Shown here one piece after another: positions 13,773-19,871 of a stretch of DNA of 35,867 nt. The notes below the pieces were generated by a model that saw nothing but the letters and a program-made list of their open reading frames with translations, did no database searches and had not been told where the DNA came from. Each line of letters starts with the position of its first letter. The stretch's first letter is position 1. This DNA comes from a virus. Location of the stretch: positions 1-35,867 of IMG/VR virus record IMGVR_UViG_3300039210_000128; one strand, given 5' to 3'. The position numbers were made by a program, and so were the translations under genes.

Positions 13773-14465
13773 ATGGCTCGCGACCACGGACGCGTTGAGT
13801 CCGCTCTCTGGTACGAGGACCAGGATTGGCGTGCGCTCGACGGCCCGGCGCAACGCCTCTACCTCATGCTCATCAGCGAGCCGAACATCACCTGGGCGGG
13901 CACCGTCGCCCTCACCGTTCGCCGTTGGGCCGGCACATCGACAGACAGCAGTATTGACACCGTAATGCAGTCGCTGAAGACACTTGAGCACGCCCGGTAT
14001 ATCGCGGTAGACGAAGACACCGAAGAACTCCTCGTGCGCACATTCATTAAGAACAATGGCGTCCACAAGCAGCCCCGCGTGTTTATGGCAGCTGCCGATC
14101 AGGCCGCCCGAATCGCGTCTCGACCACTGCGGTACGTCCTGGCCTCCGAGTTATCCACAGTCGACCTGGGGACACTCACCCCCGTCGTACGCCGCCAGGT
14201 CGAGCCTCGGCTAAAAGACCTGGTCACAACCCTTAACGAAGGGTTACCCCATGGGTTACCCCATGGGTTGGCGAATGGGTTACCCCAGGGGTCTGCCCAA
14301 GGGTCAACGCGCGTGGCTAGTTCTAGTTCTAGTTCTAGTTCTACAAGTACTTCTCTTGGTCAAGTAGGTACTTCAACTCAAGAAACGCTTCAACGCGGAA
14401 AAGGCCAACGACCTTCTTTCGAAGAGCCGAAATACACCGATGACCAATACAGCGGCGGCTGGTGA
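13773..14465 (+). CDS. Replication initiator (lambda O-like / DnaD-type N-terminal domain)
   Basis: This 230-residue protein has an N-terminal winged-helix region as in phage replisome organisers (ALWYEDQDWRALDGPAQRLYLMLIS, then LTVRRWAG). A helical region follows up to about 155, then a low-complexity linker (GLPH repeats at 157-180 and a Ser run at 183-190), and a polar tail. It is directly followed by a DnaC-like loader, the lambda O/P order. The linker is encoded by iterons and an AT-rich tract that are probably the origin it binds. ATG 13773 directly follows the previous stop. Confidence 0.8.
   Translation: MARDHGRVESALWYEDQDWRALDGPAQRLYLMLISEPNITWAGTVALTVRRWAGTSTDSSIDTVMQSLKTLEHARYIAVDEDTEELLVRTFIKNNGVHKQPRVFMAAADQAARIASRPLRYVLASELSTVDLGTLTPVVRRQVEPRLKDLVTTLNEGLPHGLPHGLANGLPQGSAQGSTRVASSSSSSSSTSTSLGQVGTSTQETLQRGKGQRPSFEEPKYTDDQYSGGW
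14151..14360. other. ori: Candidate replication origin inside the initiator gene
   Basis: TTATCCACAG at 14151-14160 contains the classical DnaA box TTATCCACA. From 14241 a 12-base unit repeats without gaps: GGGTTACCCCAT at 14241-14252 and 14253-14264, then variants starting at 14265, 14277, 14289 and 14301. Directly after, TAGTTC is repeated four times (14318-14341), within a locally AT-rich stretch to about 14390. Iterons followed by an AT-rich unwinding tract inside the initiator gene is the layout of lambda ori within gene O. Confidence 0.7.
14241..14312 (+). repeat. Six 12-bp iterons
   Basis: Tandem 12-mers start at 14241, 14253, 14265, 14277, 14289 and 14301. The first two are identical (GGGTTACCCCAT), the fourth differs at one base, and the third, fifth and sixth are degenerate. 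Each unit is exactly four codons, so the repeat keeps the reading frame (GLPH, GLPH, GLAN, GLPQ, GSAQ, GSTR). The core GGGTTACCCC is close to palindromic. Confidence 0.8.
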
Positions 14466-14468
14466 CTT

Positions 14469-15062
14469 ATGACCGCGCCGGAATATGACTGGGACAAACT
14501 CGACGCGAGAGAACACGCTCGAGCTCAAGCCGAGCGCGACCAGCGGGACGCCGACCACCGCGAGGCCCAGCGAGCGCTCATCCCGACCCGCTTCCGCAAC
14601 GCCAAGCTCACCAACGCCGCGGCGAGAGCCTGGTGCGACGACCCGCAGCCGGACCGGCCGGCGCTCTACCTTTCCGGGCCCACCGGCACCGGCAAGACCC
14701 ACATCGCGTGGGCCGTCGTCCGCCGGATCGCGGAGACCCGCAGCTGGCAGTTCTGGCGATCGACGGCGTTGCTCGACCAGCTGCGCCCCGACGCCGAGAA
14801 CGTCATGGCACGCATCCACCAGGCGCAGACCACGGGCCTGTTGGTCATCGACGACATCGGAGCCGAGAAGCCGAGTGCGTGGACCCAGGAGCGGTTCTAC
14901 GAACTCATCGACGAACGCTACGTCTGGTGCCGGCCGCTGGTCATCACCAGCAACCGTCCGCCGCAAGAACTTGGCTCGGCGGTCAGTGAACGCGTCGCCA
15001 GCCGGCTGGCCGAGATGAGCCTCGTCGTGCCGGTCCTCGGCACCGACCGGAGGAAGCGATGA
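14469..15062 (+). CDS. dnaC: DnaC-like AAA+ helicase loader
   Basis: This 197-residue ATPase loads the host replicative helicase at the phage origin. Walker A is GPTGTGKTH (70-78) and Walker B LLVIDDIG (124-131). Sensor 1 lies in LVITSNRPP and the arginine-finger region near SERVASRLAEM. The first 45 residues are charged and helical, the usual helicase-binding part. It follows the initiator gene after a 3-base gap and overlaps the HNH gene by ATGA. Confidence 0.92.
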   Translation: MTAPEYDWDKLDAREHARAQAERDQRDADHREAQRALIPTRFRNAKLTNAAARAWCDDPQPDRPALYLSGPTGTGKTHIAWAVVRRIAETRSWQFWRSTALLDQLRPDAENVMARIHQAQTTGLLVIDDIGAEKPSAWTQERFYELIDERYVWCRPLVITSNRPPQELGSAVSERVASRLAEMSLVVPVLGTDRRKR

Positions 15063-15535
15063 CCGACACCGCCCTGCCCCCGATCGGCGAAGTTCTCGAC
15101 GGACTCGCGGTGTCGTGCTTCAACTTCACACGCCACCCACGGGTGCGGATCGGCGAGCGGGACGAGATCCCCGGCCTGGTCCGCGCTCTCGTCTTCGAAC
15201 GTGACGGTCGCCGTTGCCTGTGGTGCGGATCCGCTGAGCGCCTGACGCTCGACCATCTCGTGCCGTGGTCCGCCGGCGGCAGCGACCACTCGAGCAACCT
15301 GCGGACCTTGTGCTGGCCGTGCAACGAGGAGCGAAGCAACTTCGTCATGCCGCTGGACAGGACGCAGCCGATGCTGCCGGTCGCGAAGATCTGCCTGCCT
15401 TGCCACTACGACGGGTTCAACCGCTACCGCGACGATGACGACGCGCTGCACTCCCCACCGACCGAGGACTTCGTGCTCGTGTTCTGCGGGCGCTGCCACC
15501 TGACCAGCTGGACCTACCGGGGAGTCGAGCTGTGA
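15059..15535 (+). CDS. HNH endonuclease with C-terminal zinc ribbon
   Basis: This 158-residue protein carries a complete HNH module at about 45-92: CLWCG (Cys53, Cys56), LDHLVPW (Asp65-His66), Asn80 in SSNLRTLC, and CWPCN (85-89). A second zinc ribbon follows with CLPCH (112-116) and CGRCH (143-147). The double zinc architecture suggests sequence-specific DNA or RNA binding. Location after the replication pair may reflect homing-type insertion or a real replication role. Confidence 0.87.
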   Translation: MTDTALPPIGEVLDGLAVSCFNFTRHPRVRIGERDEIPGLVRALVFERDGRRCLWCGSAERLTLDHLVPWSAGGSDHSSNLRTLCWPCNEERSNFVMPLDRTQPMLPVAKICLPCHYDGFNRYRDDDDALHSPPTEDFVLVFCGRCHLTSWTYRGVEL

Positions 15536-15855
15536 CCGGACCCCATGACCTCCCGACCCCGCCCACCAACCGCGTGGCGGGTGTCACGTTGCCGGTTGTC
15601 ACGGAGAACGAGGACGGCGACTACTTTTGGCTGCTGGGCCATCTAGGCGAGACGGAATGCCTGCTGGCGGTCGCGTTGCATCTGGTCGCCGACTGCACTC
15701 CGGCTGAGGCATACAGGCTCGCAATGGACAGCTCGCGTGAACGCTCATGGTGGCGGCAAGACCCGGACAAGATCGGTGACGACGACGGGTTTGTCGAGTG
15801 CTTCCCCACCGACCCCGGCGCGACGGCATACACGATCGTGGCGGTGTCGTCGTGA
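15532..15855 (+). CDS. Hypothetical protein, small
   Basis: This 107-residue protein starts at GTG 15532 with a GTGA overlap. It has a mixed alpha/beta prediction with WLLGHLGETECLLAVALHLVADC in the middle and an acidic segment (DDDGFVECFPTDPGATAYTIVAV) at the end. No family is recognised. Confidence 0.65.
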   Translation: MTGPHDLPTPPTNRVAGVTLPVVTENEDGDYFWLLGHLGETECLLAVALHLVADCTPAEAYRLAMDSSRERSWWRQDPDKIGDDDGFVECFPTDPGATAYTIVAVSS

Positions 15856-16532
15856 CTACCCCCGACATACCCACCCCGAGCGGCCAGGCAGGCGTTTGCG
15901 ACAGGCACCGGGGGCAGCTGCAGACCGGTTGGTGTCCAGATTCATGCTTCCCGCCCGACCCGGCTGAGGTGGAACCGAACGCGATGGGCTGCACCGAGGA
16001 CCCCTGCGAAACGTGCCGGCCGTCCGCAGAGATGTTGCAAGCCGCTGCGGACATCGGGGCAGCGATAGCGGCATACGCCCCGGACGCGGGCTTTGATCGC
16101 CTGCACGGTAGCCGCGACCTTACCTGGGGCTGCCCGACGTGCGGCTCGTTGTCAGGAGTGCGTTGTGCCCCGCCTGAGGTGGCGTCCACCTCGCATGGGT
16201 CCACCCCCGCCGAGACTGGCGGCGCGTGGTGCGGCAGCTGCGGCCACGCGACGTTCCACAACGGGGAGCAGTGCACGCTCTGCGGTCACGTCACCGAACG
16301 GGGCAGCCACACCGCGCTGTGCGACCGCTTGACAGGGCATCGCGGGCCGTGTGATAAGCCGCTCGCCCCGCCGTCTGTGACCGCTGACCTACGGGCAGCG
16401 GTGGAGCGGCTGCTCCTGGTGGGGGACTCGGCGATGCATTTCATCATTCGTGGATTCCGCTCTGACGGCTTACACGACGAGCTAGCCACGGCGCTCGCCG
16501 ACGTACGTCGCCTGATGGGAGACGCCCGATGA
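15852..16532 (+). CDS. Multi-zinc-site protein with shared C-terminal module
   Basis: This 226-residue protein has at least five Cys pairs (CTEDPCETC, CPTC, WCGSCG, CTLCG, plus CDRHRG), arranged like several rubredoxin-type knuckles. The C terminus repeats the module of the gene at 11972: TADLRAAVERLL ... DVRRLMGD. The DNA is also similar there, so the 3' ends are duplicated. It starts at GTG 15852 and overlaps the next gene by ATGA. It may be an adaptor or nucleic-acid binder; no function is known. Confidence 0.7.
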   Translation: MTTPDIPTPSGQAGVCDRHRGQLQTGWCPDSCFPPDPAEVEPNAMGCTEDPCETCRPSAEMLQAAADIGAAIAAYAPDAGFDRLHGSRDLTWGCPTCGSLSGVRCAPPEVASTSHGSTPAETGGAWCGSCGHATFHNGEQCTLCGHVTERGSHTALCDRLTGHRGPCDKPLAPPSVTADLRAAVERLLLVGDSAMHFIIRGFRSDGLHDELATALADVRRLMGDAR

Positions 16533-16726
16533 GTATCGAGATCGACGTAACCGAATGCCCAGACTGCTCGCAGAAAGGCCAGTACGAGGGCCGGGTTCTG
16601 TACTACGGGCGTGGCGTCTACACCTGCCCCGACGGCCACAAGTGGCAGGACGCGCACGAGCGGCCGTCATCCAAAGGGGCGGGGATTCTTGGTGTCCCGG
16701 CTGGGCCGGGAGAGGCTGCCAAGTGA
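16529..16726 (+). CDS. Tiny zinc-ribbon-like protein
   Basis: This 65-residue protein has CPDCSQKG at the start and YTCPDGHKW further on, giving three Cys and one His as a likely zinc site. The stop lies within AAGTGAGC, the recurrent junction of this cluster. Function is unknown. Confidence 0.65.
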   Translation: MSIEIDVTECPDCSQKGQYEGRVLYYGRGVYTCPDGHKWQDAHERPSSKGAGILGVPAGPGEAAK

Positions 16727-16962
16727 GCGCGTACGCCGCCGGGTACAAGACCGGCTACCAGGAAGGCTTGCGGGACGGCGCACCGTTGCCCGCCTCGCTG
16801 TCCCTGCCCGCTGACCTGCAGGCAGCAATCGAGCGGCTGCTCGAACGAGTCGAGGGTCGGCCCTGCACGTACGGCGTCCAGTTGGCGGCGTGCGACTGCA
16901 TGACCTGCGGCGACCGTGCCACTGCTGTTGAGGTACGCCAACAACTAGGAGCGCAGCAGTGA
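16723..16962 (+). CDS. Small protein with shared LPADLQAAIERL module
   Basis: This 79-residue protein begins at GTG 16723 and carries LPADLQAAIERLLERV, matching the helical module of the genes at 11972 and 15852. CDCMTCGD then forms a Cys cluster, and EVRQQLGAQQ ends it. It appears to be a shortened paralogue made of the same building blocks. Function is unknown. Confidence 0.65.
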   Translation: MSAYAAGYKTGYQEGLRDGAPLPASLSLPADLQAAIERLLERVEGRPCTYGVQLAACDCMTCGDRATAVEVRQQLGAQQ

Positions 16963-17138
16963 GCGACAACTGCGGCGAGCACACCTACGGCCCCGACAAC
17001 TACTGCGCCTGGCATGAGTGGGCCGCGCGGAAGATCAAAACGCACTCTCAGCGCAGGTGCCCAGGATGCGGCCTCTACCTAATTTGGGTGGCGAGGGCCG
17101 CCGAGGTACGCCGCCTGATGCGAAAGGAAACCAAGTGA
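16959..17138 (+). CDS. 59-residue zinc-finger-like protein
   Basis: GTG 16959 overlaps the previous stop (GTGA) and reads 59 codons to TGA 17136-17138. The product begins MSDNCGEHTYGPDNYCAWHE, has CPGCG, and ends AAEVRRLMRKETK, the same ending as its relatives. Cys/His content (C, H, C, H, then CPGC) suits one or two zinc sites. Support is the frame continuity, the overlaps at both ends and the shared C terminus. Confidence 0.65.
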   Translation: MSDNCGEHTYGPDNYCAWHEWAARKIKTHSQRRCPGCGLYLIWVARAAEVRRLMRKETK

Positions 17139-17275
17139 GCGCGACAACTGATCTCATCGAGGCAGCGGAGGCGGCCCGCACCGCACTCCTTGAGGTGTAC
17201 TCGCCCACGTTCATCGTCACAGTTCGCCTTACCGACGCCCTCGCTCGCGCCCGCCTGATGGGAGAAACCAAGTGA
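17135..17275 (+). CDS. 46-residue helical protein
   Basis: GTG 17135 lies in the shared AAGTGAGCGC junction; the product is 46 residues, helical (DLIEAAEAARTALLEVY, TDALARARLMGETK). It ends in the GETK-coding junction cassette that also gives the ribosome site for the next gene. Longer upstream versions of this frame overlap the previous gene and are unlikely. Confidence 0.55.
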   Translation: MSATTDLIEAAEAARTALLEVYSPTFIVTVRLTDALARARLMGETK

Positions 17276-17499
17276 GCGCGGCTAAGAACGGCGAGTGGGG
17301 TGCGTTGCGGCCACCCCCGCCGCGCGCCGTCTCGGTGTCCGATCCGGTCCTAGTCGAGCTAGTCGCAGCGGCGGAAGAAGCGCAGCGAATCCTTGAGAGC
17401 TACGCGGCAGCAACCGGCCCCGGCTACAGCAACGCCGCTAACCGTATCCTCGGCGCTCTGGCTGCTGCCCGCGAGGCTGGGATCGGAGAAACCAAGTGA
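17272..17499 (+). CDS. 75-residue helical protein
   Basis: This protein starts at GTG 17272 in the junction AAGTGAGCGC. It has a Pro-rich start, two helices (VLVELVAAAEEAQRILESYAA and ANRILGALAAAREAG) and the ending GIGETK. It is similar in plan to the preceding 46-residue gene (helix containing EAAEAAR/AAAEEAQ), so the pair may be duplicates. Function is unknown. Confidence 0.6.
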   Translation: MSAAKNGEWGALRPPPPRAVSVSDPVLVELVAAAEEAQRILESYAAATGPGYSNAANRILGALAAAREAGIGETK

Positions 17500-17726
17500 G
17501 CGCCTTCACGCGCAATGCGCTACTGAAAGCGACAAACCCGAGCGCGCCATTCACGGCAGCGGACGGGTATCGCTCGGTCGGTATCCGCTCGGCCGACGAC
17601 ATCGCAGACGCCGTGCTGGATCTGCTCGACGCGCACCTGGCGACGCTGTACGGCGGGAATCGCGGCCACTACGGGACCATCGAACAAATCCGCGCTGACA
17701 TCGCTGGATTGAGGGCCACCGAGTGA
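17496..17726 (+). CDS. 76-residue hypothetical protein
   Basis: GTG 17496 again lies in the AAGTGAGCGC junction. The product is mixed helical (SADDIADAVLDLLDAHLATLYGG) with a C-terminal helix IEQIRADIAGLRATE. No family is recognised. It overlaps the next gene by GTGA. Confidence 0.6.
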   Translation: MSAFTRNALLKATNPSAPFTAADGYRSVGIRSADDIADAVLDLLDAHLATLYGGNRGHYGTIEQIRADIAGLRATE

Positions 17727-17884
17727 GCGGCAGCAAGCATGCCCGCGCGTCGCACCTGCGCCGCACCCCAACGCAGAACGCTCGGCAGGCAGCCGTCACC
17801 CAGGACAGTGCGCTGCTCCGCGACCTGATGCTGCGACTGTGGGCGGCGCTCCCGCCGGGTGCAACGCCGGCCGGCGGTGAGTGA
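17723..17884 (+). CDS. 53-residue basic protein
   Basis: GTG 17723 overlaps the previous stop and reads 53 codons to TGA 17882-17884. The N-terminal half is basic (SKHARASHLRRTP), the second half helical (LLRDLMLRLWAAL). Its short length and tight overlaps fit the rest of the cluster. Function is unknown. Confidence 0.55.
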   Translation: MSGSKHARASHLRRTPTQNARQAAVTQDSALLRDLMLRLWAALPPGATPAGGE

Positions 17885-18522
17885 TGACCACCACCATCAT
17901 CGCCGCGCACTTGTGCTCTACCGATGGCTGCACCAACGAGACGCACGATGTTCTGTGCGGCTCATGCGAGCGAGCCGTGTCTAGCGCCCTGCACGAACTG
18001 CCGCGCCTGTACGTCGACCTCCACACCGAGCTCGAGCCGAGCAGTGGTAGTGGGGAGCATGTATCCGGTAGCCGTGAGGCGCCCGTCCCGCTGCGCGTCG
18101 AGATCAGTGCGCTGATGACCGACATGGCTGGGACCTGCGAAGATTGGGAAGACGACTTACGCCGCACAGAGGGCTACACCGACCGCCCGGACCGGGGCCG
18201 CGAAGGACCACGCCTAACCGGCGCCGCCACATTCCTGCGCGCGCACCTCGATCAGTTGATCCACCACCCGCAGGGGCTCACCGCTGTCGACGAGATCCTG
18301 ACCCTTCGCTCCCGCGCCCGCACCGTGCTGAACTTCACGAACCCCGTTGACCGGCTGCCTGCACCGTGCCCGGCGTGCGATCATCTCGGGCTGATCCGGC
18401 ACAACGGGGCCAGCCTCGTCCTATGCTCGTACTGCGACAGGACGTGGACCGAAACTGAGTACGCCCGGCTCGTCTACTGGCTCGTCAGCATCAACGCCGG
18501 GCAACCACAGGAGGCGTCATGA
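17884..18522 (+). CDS. Hypothetical protein with two zinc sites
   Basis: This 212-residue protein overlaps the upstream stop by TGATG; GTG 17881 is an alternative. The N-terminal zinc-like site has LCSTDGCTN and VLCGSCER; a helical middle follows; a C-terminal zinc ribbon has CPACDHLG (about 161) and CSYCDRTW. Proteins of this layout are common in actinophage early regions. I infer a nucleic-acid-binding adaptor without firm support. It overlaps the next gene by ATGA. Confidence 0.7.
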   Translation: MTTTIIAAHLCSTDGCTNETHDVLCGSCERAVSSALHELPRLYVDLHTELEPSSGSGEHVSGSREAPVPLRVEISALMTDMAGTCEDWEDDLRRTEGYTDRPDRGREGPRLTGAATFLRAHLDQLIHHPQGLTAVDEILTLRSRARTVLNFTNPVDRLPAPCPACDHLGLIRHNGASLVLCSYCDRTWTETEYARLVYWLVSINAGQPQEAS

Positions 18523-18743
18523 AAGGCTCGATCGCCGTCCGCCTCGATGAGGCCGCCGACTGGACCGGCCGCTCCCGGCGCACCCTCTGGCGCTGGGTCG
18601 CACTCGGCATCCTCGAGGTGTCAGGGCAGGACCACAACGGCCGCGACATGTACGACCTGCAGCAGGTGCTCGACGTCGAGCACGCCATGCGACACGCCAC
18701 CCGCTGGCAGCCCCACGACACGCTGCTAACGCGCTGTGGTTGA
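18519..18743 (+). CDS. Helix-turn-helix regulator, last gene of the early operon
   Basis: This 74-residue protein has an HTH of the MerR/excisionase type: EAADWTGRSRRTLWRWVALGILEVSG followed by a short wing (NGRDMYDLQQVLDVEHAMRHA). It lies at the end of the early operon just before the structured intergenic region and the terminase block. A role in switching on late genes is a reasonable guess. Start is ATG 18519 with ATGA overlap. Confidence 0.75.
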   Translation: MKGSIAVRLDEAADWTGRSRRTLWRWVALGILEVSGQDHNGRDMYDLQQVLDVEHAMRHATRWQPHDTLLTRCG

Positions 18744-18839
18744 CCTGTCCGGTTTTAGCGTGGCACTCTTCTGCTGACGGAACGACTGCGCCCCGAGGCC
18801 CGCCAGAGTGCGGGCCTTCGCCATGTACGGAGGCCTGCG
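18744..18839 (+). promoter_or_regulatory. Structured early-late intergenic region
   Basis: This is the longest gene-free interval in the rightward genes before the late block. AGGCCCGC (18796-18803) and GCGGGCCT (18810-18817) form a perfect 8-bp stem with a 6-base loop. GCACTCT (18763-18769) is also complementary to AGAGTGC (18805-18811), which overlaps the loop and right arm of that stem, so the two pairings exclude each other. A TTGACC at 18740-18745 could be a -35 element, but no convincing -10 follows. It may be a terminator, an attenuator or the late promoter leader. Confidence 0.45.
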
Positions 18840-18884
18840 ATGGTCACCATCGAGCAGGCCATCGACAACGGCGGCCGCGAGTGA
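18840..18884 (+). CDS. 14-codon leader ORF
   Basis: ATG 18840 has a strong ACGGAGG six bases upstream and reads 14 codons (MVTIEQAIDNGGRE) to a TGA that overlaps the next gene's GTG (GTGA). It could be a leader peptide that couples translation of the 74-residue gene or just a vestige. It follows the hairpin region directly. Confidence 0.4.
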   Translation: MVTIEQAIDNGGRE

Positions 18885-19105
18885 GCGCCAACGCCGTCCG
18901 CATCTACGAGGTGAACGATCCGTTCGGCGAGGGCGTGGCTGCCTACATCGAACGCGAAGGGCTATCCGTCCGCGTGGTGATCATCTTTGACCCACCAGAG
19001 GACGTTGTCGACGCCGCCTACCTTGGGATGACCCCCGATTTGGCCCGCGAGATGGGCGCGGCACTCGTGCTGGCGGCAGACGAGGCGGAAGCCGAACACG
19101 AGTGA
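18881..19105 (+). CDS. 74-residue hypothetical protein
   Basis: This protein starts at GTG 18881 overlapping the 14-codon ORF. It is mixed alpha/beta (VRIYEVNDPFGEGVAAYIERE, VRVVIIFDPPEDVVDAAYLG) with an acidic C terminus (ADEAEAEHE). No family is recognised. It is the first full gene of the packaging block. Confidence 0.6.
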   Translation: MSANAVRIYEVNDPFGEGVAAYIEREGLSVRVVIIFDPPEDVVDAAYLGMTPDLAREMGAALVLAADEAEAEHE

Positions 19106-19157
19106 CTGGGCACGAGTGCGTCTTCGTCGAGGAGCAGGAGCCACGTAGGAGGTCGGC

Positions 19158-19463
19158 ATGGGCGCGACGCCGAACCCCCGGGCAGCCAACGGGCACCGAC
19201 GCCGCACAGTCCGCGCCCGAGTGCTCGCGACAGAGAACCTCTGCGCGTTGTGTGGCGAGCCTGTCGACAAGAGCCTCAGGACACCGCACCCCATGAGTCC
19301 CGAGGTCGACGAGATCATCCCCGTCAGCCGCGGTGGCAGCCCGATCGAGCGGCGCAATTGCCAGCTCGCACACCGCATTTGCAACCAACTGAAGGGCAAC
19401 GGCAACCGACGAACGCGACCTTTGCCGACACCGAGCCCATTCAGCACATCGCGTGAGTGGTGA
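19158..19463 (+). CDS. HNH endonuclease next to terminase
   Basis: This 101-residue protein has the compact phage HNH module: LCALCG (Cys29, Cys32), VDEIIPVSRGG (Asp51-Glu52 at the first catalytic position), RRNCQLAHRICNQLKG (Asn67, His72, Cys75, Asn76). It starts at ATG 19158 after AGGAGG. HNH genes of this class next to the small terminase gene (HK97 gp74 type) are needed for specific cos cleavage, so a packaging role is likely. Confidence 0.9.
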   Translation: MGATPNPRAANGHRRRTVRARVLATENLCALCGEPVDKSLRTPHPMSPEVDEIIPVSRGGSPIERRNCQLAHRICNQLKGNGNRRTRPLPTPSPFSTSREW

Positions 19464-19565
19464 CCGGGGTGGGCAGGGTGCCCCCTCACCCTTCGATGCG
19501 GCACCCCCAAGGCATAGGGCCGATCTCTCCCCGGCATTTTCCACATTCCACGAGGAGTGATTGCG
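19464..19565 (+). other. Candidate cos/packaging region
   Basis: The 102 bases between HNH and the small terminase gene are rich in G/C runs (GGGGTGGGCAGGG, GCCCCCTCACCC, GCACCCCC) and then turn AT-richer (GGCATTTTCCACATTCCAC). HNH-terminase phages carry cos here. I see no sequence that proves the cut site. Confidence 0.35.
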
Positions 19566-19871
19566 GTGCCTCGTAAAGCCCTCTCCGTAGTGAGGTCTGG
19601 ACATCCAGCGAGGCCACCGGCCCCCACCCGTAAGCCGACACTCACCGAGGCTGCCGAGTCCGGTAACCGTCGCGCGCTGCTGGTGTCGATGCGGGACCGG
19701 ATAGCGACCACGGTCGAGCGTCCTGACTGCCCGCCCCGTGACCTCGCGGCGCTGACCCGTCGCCTGACGGAGCTCGCGAAGGACATTGAAGTGATCGACC
19801 TGGCTGACAAGCAGGAGGCGGAGCGCGGTGGTCCGGTCTCCGACGAAGCCTTCGACGCGTCGGTTATCTGA
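19566..19871 (+). CDS. terS: Terminase small subunit
   Basis: GTG 19566 follows GAGGAG by eight bases, better than GTG 19557, which lies within that motif. The 101-residue product matches the short actinophage small terminase family: LTEAAESGNRRALLVSMRDRIATTV, PPRDLAALTRRLTELAKDIEVID. It binds packaging DNA and recruits the large subunit. The 3' end overlaps terL by 44 bases. Confidence 0.85.
   Translation: MPRKALSVVRSGHPARPPAPTRKPTLTEAAESGNRRALLVSMRDRIATTVERPDCPPRDLAALTRRLTELAKDIEVIDLADKQEAERGGPVSDEAFDASVI

Noticed and set aside
12744-14066. Minus-strand open frame of 440 codons opposite the nuclease and initiator genes
   Set aside because: The sense strand has coupled genes with visible motifs; the antisense frame has none.
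19102-19296. Plus-strand frame starting with a GTGA overlap and running into the HNH gene
   Set aside because: Although the start overlap looks right, most of it overlaps the HNH gene in another frame and its sequence is Arg/Ser/Pro-rich without features.
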